DNA from: Norana najaformis
Taxonomy: Eukaryota; Annelida; Clitellata; Crassiclitellata; Hormogastridae
Length of the DNA stretch: 64,000 nt
Assembly (NCBI GenBank): GCA_964023275.1
Contig: OZ029915.1
Span: forward strand, 33,211,989-33,275,988
Direction of reading: 5' to 3'
Shown here one piece after another: positions 1 through 11,130 of this stretch (the stretch's first letter is position 1; every line of letters begins with the position of its first letter). The notes beneath the pieces are model-generated. The model saw only the letters and a program-made list of their open reading frames with translations. It did not search any database and was not told where the DNA came from. Made by a program: the position numbers and the translations under genes.

Positions 1-1599
1 TAATTATTGAATCTTCAGGCAGTTTTTTAAACCCCACTGCCACCTCAGGTACAAAATAACAATAATCAAAATAATAAGGAAGAAGACTCATACAGTAATA
101 AAAATATCAACACAATCAACTAGTTACAAGAATGAGACAACCCACCTCTGCCAAAACAGGATACATAATTCTGGATAGAAAATGTGAACCACATCAATAC
201 AATGAATGGTCTTGAAAAAAGTAAACCCTAAATTGGTAAAATGGTGTCTAGAATATCTGTTCCAGAGTGGAATGTTACCTACCCAGACGTAATTAGGTTT
301 TTCTCTTATATGAATGGTGAGTTTTGAAATACTGGTCTCGCTAGAAAAAAGTTAACAAACTCTAGGGTAGAATGGGGTGAAATGGGGGAAAAATAACAAG
401 TAATTACCTTGTACTGACAAATGGTTAATAAAGAATTTATGCAACTATCTCTGTGCAACATATTCAAGGTTGAAAAGCTAATATTCCAGGGTAAATGTGA
501 TCTACCACAACAAGAGAAAAAATTAATTCTGAACCCCATTTGCACTGATAGTGTGACCCTTTGTAGGTTAAAATTGGTGAAAGAGGCTAAGATTTATGCA
601 GGCACCCAAGTACCATAAAAGAGGACATTTCATCAATGAAATGCATTTGATATTATTGTAACCTTTGACCAGTTCACGGAATATAATGCAACCATGTTCC
701 AGACAATCACCAATACAATATATGCAAAGCTACCATTATTACATTTGACTTACAACCTCTGACTTCGACCTTAGACCAGCATAGTAATGCCATAAAATCG
801 CTCTTCTGTTAAATCTGTCCTTTCTCTCTGTCACGCACCTCAAATCCCTCGAATGCACTCAATGCCCAGAATCATGTCATCGTTTTCATCCATCGTTCAA
901 TCAATTCCTTTCAAAACAATTTCAGCATTTCGTCTTTGGTTCTTGACTTCAATAATCCAATTCAACCAACCATGCAGATCTAACGTCATCACTCTCAAAG
1001 AATGAGACAAAGTACGATCAGATTAAAGACAACTGATCTAGCAAGAACGGTTTTCTGGTGCCGTGATACGCTGACAGACCATCCAATAACACCAAAAGCA
1101 TCTGGAAAAAGTCTTAAAAACAAGATGAATACCAAAACCAAATTAAACTTTGCAGTAAATATGCAAAGGATTATTAAGAAGGCCTGCTGAACAGCCTTCC
1201 TGCAAATGAGATTAATAGCCAGTGCTCAATATACAGCCAGCTAAATCTGACCACCTCGTAAAGCATGCCAAACGAGACAGCAGCCTTATAATAGGAGATC
1301 AGTCAATAGATACATTGACAAAGACCACAAGGCATATATGGCCTCTAGTCCAATAATTAGCACAATAATTTTGACCACAACTGGCATAATGGTGCTCTTC
1401 CAGAGTGGCATGCTTGTCTTCCCTCTTGAGCATTGCCCTAGCACCATGCAATCCCATATTTTCATACCACTCGCCCTATTCTGTTCTCTGCACTCCTACT
1501 TTAGCATAACCATTACTGTATCTATACCAGAAAATGTTTATTCTGCTGGTCTACATAACATCAAATACCCACACAAAGAAAAGAAAAACCATTTCTTAC
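1..1599. other. Non-coding stretch, probably first intron of the 1.6-2.2 kb gene
   Basis: This AT-rich stretch lies immediately downstream, on the minus strand, of the splice donor that ends the exon at 1,600-2,173. It is therefore most likely intron. Short open frames occur on both strands, but none shows a recognisable domain, a good acceptor or a coding-like composition. I see no second exon of the gene here. Confidence 0.4.
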
Positions 1600-2173
1600 C
1601 AGAATCCATTTTTATCCGTGAATAAATGTTTTCCCCAAATCTTGATGCACCATCAACACTTGTCACATGATCACCCAACCGTGATGGCACCATTCCATCA
1701 CGATCTGACTCTGAGTCACATGACTCTGAAGGACTCCGCACCCAGCTAGGACTCGACACGTCAACAGGACTTGATGTTGAGTTTCTGCGCTGAAGTTCAA
1801 ACTCTGACCTCTGTGATAGTGCCAGATGATTTTCTTCTGCCTCCTCTTCAGACCCACTTAAGTAGCTGTAGAGGCGATTGTGGAGTGACCCGTTGGACAT
1901 TTCTGATGTCAGATTCTGGCTACCTCCGATGCCAGATGTAGTGAAATGTGGATTGCTGCTGGCCAGGGCAGTGTTTCTAACATTTCTCGAAGTCCATCTC
2001 TCGCCGCCACCTGATGCCTTCCGCCTGGCATTAGGATTTGAAACTCGGTCTTTTGCTTTTCCACCTTCATCAGAAGAACTGCTGTAGCGCCGGTCAGAGG
2101 TTGCACCTCGCCGAACGTTGTGACGTCGTTCTGAAGCAGTCTCAACCGCTGGAGCTCGCCGGTGGTAATCCAT
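1600..2173 (-). CDS. First coding exon of an unrecognised Ser/Arg-rich protein (partial gene)
   Basis: A 191-codon open frame starts at an ATG at 2,173 (MDYHRRAPAVE...) and runs to a good donor (G|GTAAGAA, exon end 1,600) with one base left over. Beyond the donor the frame soon reaches a stop. The encoded segment is low-complexity and highly charged. It has an Arg-rich start, a Ser/Asp patch (SSSSDEGG), Lys/Arg stretches, an acidic patch (SGSEEEAEEN), and Ser-Pro or Asp/Glu-Ser clusters that look like phosphorylation sites. No signal peptide, membrane segment or folded domain is visible, so it is probably a disordered N-terminus. I do not recognise the protein. The rest of the gene must lie to the left of the window. 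The base composition is clearly more GC-rich than the flanks, and there is no stop over 573 nt, which supports real coding sequence. Confidence 0.6.
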
Positions 2174-2700
2174 CCTCTTCAGTTCCTACCAGTGGCGATT
2201 AGCAGACATAATTTTTTGCCGCCTGGTGCCGTCACCTAGAAGACAATGGTGTTGTAGCGTCATAGTTCATTGTAACGTGGTCGGCTACAAATACCAGTGA
2301 AACAGTAATGGATTAATCAATAGATGGACCGGCGGCATAAAACCATGCATGCGCTGGTTCCCCATTTAGCCAAGACACACTGGTCCCACATTCAGCCAAG
2401 AAACACTGTTCCCCATTTAGGCACGGCCTGTGCCGTGCTGTTGCATTGGTCTGACGGGCGGGCAAGTGCATATTACATGGGGACCAACGGACCATAGGAT
2501 GTTGGGAGCGACAGACAGACGGTATGGTCTAATCATATTACGGCACGCCACAAGCAAATGCCGCAAATTACACGGACCTGTAAACAGTCGCAGTCACCGC
2601 CACCACTGACATGCGTGCACGGTGCAGGAATTCGGCGGGATGCAATTTAATCGGATGTGTGTTCATTGAATGGCCGAGCACGTACATCACACAGCACAAA
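2174..2700 (-). promoter_or_regulatory. 5' flank or 5' UTR of the 1.6-2.2 kb gene
   Basis: This stretch is GC-richer than the surrounding DNA and lies directly upstream of the ATG at 2,173. A weak acceptor-like CTGGTAG sits 12 nt before the ATG, so part of the 5' UTR could be spliced in from further right. No TATA box was identified. The promoter role is an inference from position and composition. Confidence 0.3.
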
Positions 2701-5700
2701 GCCACCAGGACAACATAGATATTCAGTCATATTCATATATGTAACCATATATGTGCTCTTTTAGTATGTTATAAAACATTCACTGCATATAATTAATCAT
2801 TGTTATTATAATTATAATCACAAATTTTGCTGTCATGTTAGAAAAATTTAGATTAAGTAAACTTAGGTGCAGTAAGGTAAAGTAACATATGGTAAATTTA
2901 GGCAAGATAAGGTAAGCAATGCAGCTGCAGACTTATTCTGCACTCTAGCTTACATTTTCTGATCATAATGCACCCTCCTTGGAGCTCCAGGCCTTCCAGT
3001 GCCCCCATGTTTGAAAACCTAGTGCCGCCAGTAATAAAGGAACACCTGTGGTCTAGGAAAGAACTGGAGAACCTAATGACTCATTATTGAATAAACAACA
3101 TTTGAATTAACAGGCTCGGTCACAACAGGTTGTTTAACTGTTATTCACCAGCTTTCCAAAACTCACACTTGTGCACTTCCCACTTTCATTTTATCAAGCA
3201 AATAATTTTATGTTTTATATTTCTTATATTTACATACTGCAGTGTGAGACTGTCTTCTGAACTCAACCTCTGTAGCCACCTTTTATGTCAAGCTTACATG
3301 ATTGCAGCTTTGTGAATTGTGGCACAACACTGAACTCAGCAGACTTCCACATTAAATAACACCTAAGAAGGGGAAAGGTTTATGTAAGACATTTTTGTGT
3401 CTCCATTGGCTTTGTCATAAAAGAATTGAGAGAATAATGGCAGTTGTGAGACCCCTTCACCTATGCATGACATACAGCAGATTCACACACAAAACCAACT
3501 TAAATCTGTCTTGACATCTCATTTTCAGGGCCAGCGTGTGGTGTTGGATTGGAAGGCTTGTTCTGAACCTACTTCAACTGCCCACAGTTCACCCACCATA
3601 AAATACCTTATAGATACTTTGAAAAACATCATGAATATAAAAGGGTCAGTTACACTGCAGTGGGGTGGAGGGATAAGACAGAACAGGTCGAAAATGCAGT
3701 CAAGAAAACTGCCTAAATTTGTGAAATAATATTCTAAAGCAAACATGAGATGCTCATAAACTTGGAGCAAAGTTGCAGACATGAGTAATATAAGTGTATA
3801 TATACACAGTTATAGTCAGTAACACAAATCACACCAACATTATTAGATGCCCCTGTTGACAAAAGTCCTACCAGATATTGCAGTGGAGTTGGAAGATTTT
3901 TCAGACAAAATATATGCATTCCCTTAATCTACAATGAATTTTCAATCCCACACAACATGCTAGAAGTCAAACCCTAGAAAAAATAATGCCAGATAATTGC
4001 CATTTGGCCACCATGCTAGCTTTATGACCGGATTTTAACTGAGAACAGAAGTTTGGACAAAAAGAGACAAAGAAATTGGCAGTTACATTGGCAATGAACA
4101 CAGAACCAACCAAAACTCATTCATAAAAACCATGGGTGCAAAATACCACATCCATTTCGAGGCAAAAGAGACAATTCACTTAGGATGGAAATTTATTCGT
4201 GCATTGCTCGCTTCCATCATTGATCCTAATGAATAAGTTCAATCAGCCCATACAGCCTACTTACCATTCATGCCAAGAAGGAATACAGCAGGTCGCTGAC
4301 ATGGACGAGACAGAGAACCAGTACAGAAAAGGGAACCAGAAGATAAGCAGGGAACCAGAGTGCAGGGACGGAGGCAAACTGGAGACAGATCTGAAATGTG
4401 ATACCCAGGATACAGTTCAACCAAAGCAGACACCAGTTACAACTAGCAAGCAGAAACGAAGCTGAAAACAGAAAGCAGGGAGCCACGGAACAAACCTGCA
4501 ACCATCTAACCACAGAAAGAGTTCAGTGCATCCAGCACGCCCTTGCATGGTGACCCAAATAACTGCAGCCAATTTAGTTAATTTATGTCAAAGAAAGTCC
4601 AACAGACAAGTTCAGCTGAACAGCACACCTGATTTTGTTCAAAAACACTGACAGCTGCCGGCAACATAAATGCAAAATAGTGAAAGATTTAATCAACACC
4701 AACCAACCACAGCACCACTCAAAAGGACCTCTGCTCCCTTCAAGTAAATAAGCAAGCATCTGCAAAAATGCCCTTCAGCCCCGACAACTGAAACTCTTGT
4801 ATACATACATGGATTTCCTTTATTAGGCTTACATACTGCTATACCATTAATGCTAGTCTATAAAGTGTAAGTAAAATCAAAGGCCCTCTCTGTAGTGTGC
4901 TTGAATGCCCAAAGTTAAAAGATCAGTCTTTAGGCTCAAAGTTGGGGCCAAGGGACCCATCCCTTCCAGTTTTCCAAATAGGGGCCAAGGCTCTCTCTCT
5001 CTCTGAGCAGACACCCTTGCCTGAAGTACACTATGAATTGCAGGTGCATTAATAATACACAAGTCTGAAAAGCCTACCAAATCTGCCCAGTAGTAGTAGT
5101 AGTAGTACTAGTAGTAGAAGACAAAGAGAACAGACTTTCCAAGTATTTTATTATTAATAAATTATTTGTATCATAACCAAGACATAAATATATGTGCATA
5201 TAAACAAAATATATGCATACAGCTGTATGCATGTGCACACAAACACAACTGGAATGAATATGTTCATCAGTAATTAGACCTATAATTATCACAATGAGAT
5301 GTGTAAGCAAAATAAGTCCGAAAACTATGAATGAATATTAAGAGATTAACGTGCCAGGCATAAAAAAACTTGAATCGGAGGCAGGGTCAGTTGCTCAGAG
5401 GAAGACAGCCAGTAGCAAAGGAGGTAAAACTAGGTGATAGGTGAGTTAACAAAATAAACAGTTTTAGCTAGACATCTAAGAGATGTACGTAAAGCCTTGG
5501 CAAATTCTAAGCATAAACAAATCATTTGAAATAATCTGCCATGACACTTTCCTGACTCCAGCCATTACCAAGAGGCACCCAACACTATGCACCTTCCTTC
5601 TACCAGCCTGCCCTTCTTCTGTTATTCTTGTCACGGTGGCTGACGTTATGCCAACTTAGAATCTATTTGGTGCACTCAAATCTGATGGACGAACTTGGCT

Positions 5701-6029
5701 GGTTTGTGAGGGAAACTAAATGGGAAATCAGCCGTTCAGAGGAAGAGAGCAACATGTTTGTCCTGAATACAGCACTGAAGAGTCACAACATGGATACTAA
5801 TGCAGATGATGATAGCCATGATCATGATCAATATCATTAAGTCTTAAAAAATGACAATGTTATATATATGAATTACAAGCACATATTTGTTGTGTTCCAG
5901 ATGTGATGAAACCAATTTTGAAAATGATAATGTTGCACAAGAAAAGCAGTCTCTTAAACTAATCCTTATAAGCAGCCATGGGTAGAAAGTGTAAGTGACT
6001 TCATTTATCTTAACCTAGGCATATTATTA
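2701..6029. other. Intergenic or intronic sequence without recognisable genes
   Basis: AT-rich sequence with only short, unconvincing open frames. It holds an (AGT)n microsatellite near 5,090-5,118 and nothing else that I can classify. Confidence 0.4.
5090..5118. repeat. (AGT)n microsatellite
   Basis: About nine near-perfect AGT units with one interruption, just upstream of an AT-rich tract. Confidence 0.8.
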
Positions 6030-7070
6030 TGATAATTATTAATTAATAACTTTGCCATGCCAGTGTTTCATGTCTAAAGCACAGCATCTAGAGCAGACAT
6101 GACAGTGTGAAAAAATAAGGTGCACCAACATCACATCGCAATCAAGTCAAAATGCAGAAGATCAGTCTACTAAGACAGAGAGCAGAGCAGCAGCCTATGG
6201 TGGAATAGGCCAAATGTCGAGAACAAAATGACACCATCGACTGAGCAGAACAGACCCAGGAAGAGAGTTCCAAAATCTGGGTCCAGTAGCTGCTAGCAAG
6301 CAGGATAAAATCATAAATCTCGCCGACGTGGTTCTGGGGGATAGGATCAAGCCACCAACATGCAATTTGCACCACAATTTGCCCTTGGTGTGATGAATAC
6401 ACGGTCCAAAATTCAGCTATGTCATTTACTGTCAACAAACTGACATTTTGGTATTACGTACCCTAATGATAAATTTCATATTTGTAATCAGCACAAGAAA
6501 CTGATAAGAAGCTGAAAATTTCAGGCTTCTATCCCTGTTACTTCCGGATTTACAGCAAGTCAAAGATCGAGAATCATTCATTTTCACAATGTCATAAAAC
6601 AGCAAAAAAGTTTAAAATTCATTAACATTGAAGATGGTGTGGTGTGCACCTCTGGTTGATTTGACATGGATTGACCCAGGAGTTTATTAGCCACCATCCA
6701 AGACTGCAGCTCCTCAAAGGCAGCAGACAACAGCTGCACAGATGCATGACAAGACTAACTGTGAAATGAAATGTAAATTTTAGTATCATCAGCATAAAAA
6801 TTATATCCTAGTGTAGGATTGTCAAGCAGTACATCGAATGGTGTGGAGTATAATGTAAACAAAACAGGACCAAGCACAGATCCTTGTGGGATGTCAACAA
6901 AGCAATAGATGAACAATTACCATTCAAATATACTGACTCAGTGTGAGAAAACTAAGAAAAGTAGTAAAATAATACAGGGCCGACCAGAAACCCCAATCCA
7001 GTGCCGAAGACAATGCAGAAGAAGAGAATGGTCCACAGTATCAAAAGTAGCAGACAAATCAAGAACCAGC
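6030..7070 (-). mobile_element. Degenerate non-LTR retrotransposon (reverse transcriptase and C-terminus)
   Basis: Read on the minus strand, 7,070 down to about 6,640 shows reverse-transcriptase hallmarks in order. These are LVLDLSATFDTVDH (the palm block with the first catalytic Asp), then NFYADDTKIYIS (the YADD box), then LQSWMVANKL. Stops and frame changes interrupt the frame. After a non-matching stretch, 6,120-6,380 encodes a C-terminal motif (GPRFWNSLPGSV) typical of CR1/L2/Jockey-type elements. The element ends in an ATTAATTA-rich tail near 6,030. It is a dead copy. Its upstream side is cut by a SINE whose end abuts the LVLDL block at about 7,071. Confidence 0.8.
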
Positions 7071-7275
7071 ACATGAGGGCAAGTGGCCAGACCCCTCTCC
7101 CTTGCCACCTGATCTTCCCACCAAAATTGTACAGTCAATGTACTCTTTTTACTGCTGAATTTGCTAGGAGTGCAAGTGGAGCAGAAAGCTTTAAACATTT
7201 TTCTGCCATGGTGGAAATTTGAACCCCCAACCTCTGGTTTGACAGTACAGCATACAAGCCACTAGGCTATCGAAC
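7071..7275 (-). mobile_element. tRNA-headed SINE, family A, copy 1
   Basis: On the minus strand the element starts with a tRNA-like head: an A-box-like TAGCCTAGTGG and a B-box-like GGTTCAAATTT about 45 nt later. A body follows with the motifs GGTGGGAAGATCA, GGTCTGGCC and CCCTCATGT. The same head and body order occurs at 14.2, 17.3 and, without the head, 27.6 kb. A GAT/GGT microsatellite directly precedes the head. The 3' end joins the reverse transcriptase of a LINE. Confidence 0.7.
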
Positions 7276-9490
7276 ATCATGATGATGGTGATGGTGATGA
7301 TGATGATCTGGTGGGGGAGGTAGAGAACACTGACAATGAGGACACCAATGAATAATATGAAAATAGGGACAACTTTAAGAAAAAGATGGGGCAACAGAAT
7401 ATGTGGTAGCTCTGGTGATGAAGCCATCAACATAAATACATTATCCACAGTTCCACAGTGCTTATGTAACAGCAGGAGATCAGGAAACCTGAGACATAGT
7501 GTTCAAGATGAATACAACCGGGTCTCCCATCTCCTACTTCTTCTCAACAAAACAACAGAACATTCAGAAGCCACCCTTCAAGCCTGGCAGCTAGTTGCCA
7601 TGCCTGTGAAAAGAAAACAGGAAAATATCGAAAGGAGCAGACAATCTCCCGCCAGCCCATCATTATTAGTTCCACAAGAGAAAATGTTATGCTAGACACA
7701 GACGAAATTAGATGAACCTCTGATTTAGAACTGGCAAAACGTCCAACATAAACCAGCAGATAATGAATGCCCCGAAAATTTGTAATTCCAAGCAACAGGG
7801 GTGGCAAACATCTGTGGTAATCTGACACCTTACTGATCCATAAAACTATCCTGTAAAGGCCAATCCTCTTTCCAGCAGGAAAAATGGTCCTTCATCTCCA
7901 TTGGGAACCATTAAATCAAACTCCAAGCACCTTCTTAGTACAAAGAAATCTTTTCCATAAACCCAGAATTATGCCCTGAATATATCTGCAATGCAAAAGA
8001 GACCCTCTCTCTTAAAAATAATCAGTAAGCTGCATTTTACAGAGGAAGATTCTTAAAGTTTTTTTTGGGTAGCAATATTAGTGTGTGAGCACTGTGAATT
8101 GCAGCATTCTGTGTTTCTAACCTTGATGAGTCACAGCAGACACGACACATTAGTTGATAATCTGTTATTAGCTAGTGGTGATGCAATATAAAACATAATA
8201 AATAAAATAATAAAACATGTAATTTAATGCTGAAAAAAAACATGTTATTAGAAATATATTCTACTATGGGATTTCTGGTTTTTGGGTTTAATTCTCAACT
8301 AAATCATCCTTCAGACTGTTTCTTTCATGACTACAGTTTAGGCATGGGGCACGTAACAAATCCATCATCGTTCTAAAATCCAGATTGCTTTACTAAGGCA
8401 GCATTCACTTATGATATACTTCATTTGTATGGAAATGGCACATACCTAGGTTCGGACAATAATCATTAGAGCCTGACATACAAAGAAAAACTGCAGAGAT
8501 TTTGAATGCTAGAGTTAGAGGAAACATAGCTTCTCATGGTCTCCAATATAAAAGATGAGATATGAAGGCAGACAGCAGAGCCTAGTAAGGTCTAGCGTCC
8601 ATCTGGACGGTCATATACAAATCTAATGTAAGATACACTAAACCAGCTGTTTGAATATCTAGATTAATTGGGTAAATTCAGGGGGGATTATAAATAAGGA
8701 TTTGAATTCTTAAACTATTAGTTCTCCTAGCCTCACTGACAGATATAACTGGAATGCCAAATGCTACAAGAAATTATCACCGTCCAAGATTAGATAGCAT
8801 CCTGCTAAGCAGACTCCCTCACCCCAACCCCTCCGAAGACCACACTGATATATCAGAGAACATGGTCAGAGCCAAGCACCAGAAAACAAGTGCCGCTGGC
8901 AGACAGCTTCCTAAGGAGAGATGAAAACGAGACTCAGAAGGAAGCATCACTGACGGCCATTATCAGACACACTTCCAGATAACAAAGATTTGTAGGCATT
9001 TCAGCTGAAATGCCCCATCGCCTGACCTTATCAACTGCCATGGCACAGCTTCAAAGTGGGAGAGAGAAAGAAAGAAGGAAATTATTTGTAATTCAATCAG
9101 CCTTCTTGATCCTGGATACAGGTTGGCACAAGTGAAACAATCCTCCATAATGAATGAATGATGTTGGCACAAGGATGATATATGTCAAACCTGAGGGTAA
9201 CATACCTTTATTACAGGAAGACCTGTGTTATAGGTGCAATATTTCCCTAAACGAGTGCCAACTTAAAATCATTGTCGTAGTCTTCTTCATCATCACCATC
9301 ATCATTATCATCACATCATCACCATCGCTCTCATGGGTTGTGATGCCAGCCAGTGGATGGCAATTACCTGGTAGGTGAAAATGATCTCCATTCTTTTCTG
9401 TACTTCCTCGGATCCACCATTGTTTTATGTACACTACAGGCCTTGTTATAATTCTTTTACATTGTCTATCCAGCTGTCTTGGTCTTCATA
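7276..9490. other. Non-genic stretch
   Basis: It begins with a short (GAT)n tract at 7,276-7,308. Open frames of up to 119 codons occur on the plus strand at 7,336-7,695, but the opposite frame is also open and neither resembles a known protein. I see nothing else that I can support. Confidence 0.35.
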
Positions 9491-9620
9491 TGCTTCTCTT
9501 TCCCTTAAATCTTATTTGAAATTCCCAGTCTTCCTGTGCTTTTCTTTCCCTTAAATCATATTTGAAATTCCCAGTCTTCCTGTGCTTTTCTTTCCCTTAA
9601 ATCTTGTTTGGAATCACCAG
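9491..9620. repeat. 46-bp tandem repeat, about 2.8 copies
   Basis: The unit starting TGCTTTTCTTTCCCTTAAAT begins at about 9,491, 9,537 and 9,583. The first two units differ at only a few positions and the third diverges at its end. It is a recent local duplication. Confidence 0.85.
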
Positions 9621-9811
9621 TCAGCTGAAAGAATTTCCATGTAACCAAACCTCTAGAGTCTTCTTTTAAAAATTTTTCCAGTTTTAGTATTCAAAGGCAG
9701 TCTTATTTCAGCATTTCCAACTAATAACACTGGAAGAACTATAATTAAAACTTCATAGGTAAACAGTCTTATCACTCCACCTTTGTGCCCTAACCACTTG
9801 AGGACCACACA

Positions 9812-10000
9812 AGGATCAACTGTAATTGTAAATCACTTGTAATCAATTACAGTTTCTTCCTGTAATTGTAACTGATTCACGAAACTGTCAATTATATGTA
9901 ATTGTACTTGTAACTGAAAATATGTAATTGCAATTATTACTGTCATGCTGTAATTGACTTTGTCAATTACTGAAAACCAATCAATGGTCACTTAATCTTG
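9812..10000. repeat. TGTAATTG-rich repeat, left part (possible hAT-type MITE)
   Basis: The word TGTAATTG and its complement occur many times here and again at 10,690-10,800, on both sides of a LINE fragment. Dense TAATTGTAATTG motifs are common near the ends of some hAT-type elements in animals. The classification is therefore possible, but I could not define terminal inverted repeats. Confidence 0.4.
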
Positions 10001-10319
10001 TTACTTTCTTAAAAGTAATCTTTCTTACTTCCCTAAATAAAAGCTATCTTACTTCTTTAAAAAACGTTCTTTTGATTAAAGCATTTTCAGCTCTGATAGA
10101 GTGGCTTTTCAGCACAGTGGCAAAATGTTTCAGCCAGAGAGAACAAGGTCAAAAGCAGACAAATTTGAGAGTCGAATCTTTATCAAAGACAATAAGCACT
10201 TACAGTGACAATGAGTAACAAAAGTAAAGTCGAGACTTGTTACTGGACTTTTTCTCTTTGATGATATAAACATAAAAGTGGTGACAAGCAGTAATGCAAT
10301 AATTATGTAATGTAATGTA

Positions 10320-10660
10320 ATGATGACAATTTATATAGCATCATAAGTAGCAGGCTACTTCTAGGGTGCTTTACAAAGTCAAAAGTCAGCCCAAGAACTA
10401 AGAGTTATGCATCAATGCAATTTCAGCTGTTTTTTAAAGAGGTTGACACTTTTGGACTCCCGAATGGATGCCAGAAGACTGTTCCAGGCACGCGGACCAG
10501 CAACCCGAAAGGCCCAATCACCCATTCTAGTCTTAGTTGCCGGTACAAATACATTGGCGGACTTTGATGATCGCAGTCGCTGTCGGTTGGGGTCATCAGA
10601 TAGTGGCCTGATGCTGTCTGCAAGGTAGAGTGGTGCGCATTTGTTCAAACATTTGTACAC
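10320..10660 (-). mobile_element. LINE 3' fragment (C-terminus of reverse transcriptase ORF)
   Basis: The minus-strand frame at 10,412-10,660 is continuous for 82 codons. It carries the C-terminal signature of CR1/L2-like elements: KCLNKCAPLYLAD, then LRSSKSANVFVPATKT, then FRVAGPRAWNSLLASIRES, then FKKQLKLH. It is followed by a short 3' UTR ending in GCTATATAAAT and a (TTACA)n tail at about 10,300-10,325. It is 5'-truncated and interrupts the TGTAATTG repeat. Confidence 0.85.
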
Positions 10661-10689
10661 AATTAACTTACAACATTATGATGCTGTTG

Positions 10690-10800
10690 AAAAGTAATTG
10701 TAATTGACACTAATGTTAATGTACTTTAAACTGACAAAAGGCTGGCTATGTGTAATTGTAATTATATTGCAATTTAATTGAATTTCTGATGATGCAATTG
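10690..10800. repeat. TGTAATTG-rich repeat, right part
   Basis: Continuation of the repeat seen at 9,812-10,000, on the other side of the LINE insertion, with several GTAATTGTAATTG words. Confidence 0.4.
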
Positions 10801-10859
10801 AATCAAGAATTTATTCAGCACTTGTCTTCCTGTTCACTTATGAAATTCTATCTCAAAAT

Positions 10860-11130
10860 AATTAATAATAATAATATTAATAATAATAAGATAAGAACTT
10901 CTATAGTGCCACTGTAATAATGCTCAAGGTATCATCAATGGTCACTACTAAGCAAAATTGTTGTGCAAGCCAAATTTCAGGGTAAGTCCAGTCGGAAAGC
11001 CAAAAATGGACGAGAAGACACAGAAACAGCCTATGCAGCAACTGAATCCAGGAAGAGATGAGTTTACAGATGAGTTCTGAAGGCCAAAACAGACTTTGCA
11101 AGGCAAACACTTGCTGGAAGAGAGCTACTA
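10860..11130 (-). mobile_element. LINE 3' end, family R1, copy 1
   Basis: On the minus strand the sequence encodes a damaged FPASVCLAKSVLAFRTHL C-terminus and then a 3' UTR. The end is GGCACTATAGAAGTTCTTA followed by an (ATT)n tail at 10,860-10,890. The same end occurs at 26.6, 35.1, 40.3 and 54.8 kb. Confidence 0.75.

Noticed and set aside
7336-7828. Overlapping 119-codon plus and 94-codon minus open frames
   Set aside because: Neither shows domains, splice logic or repeat-element motifs. Likely chance.
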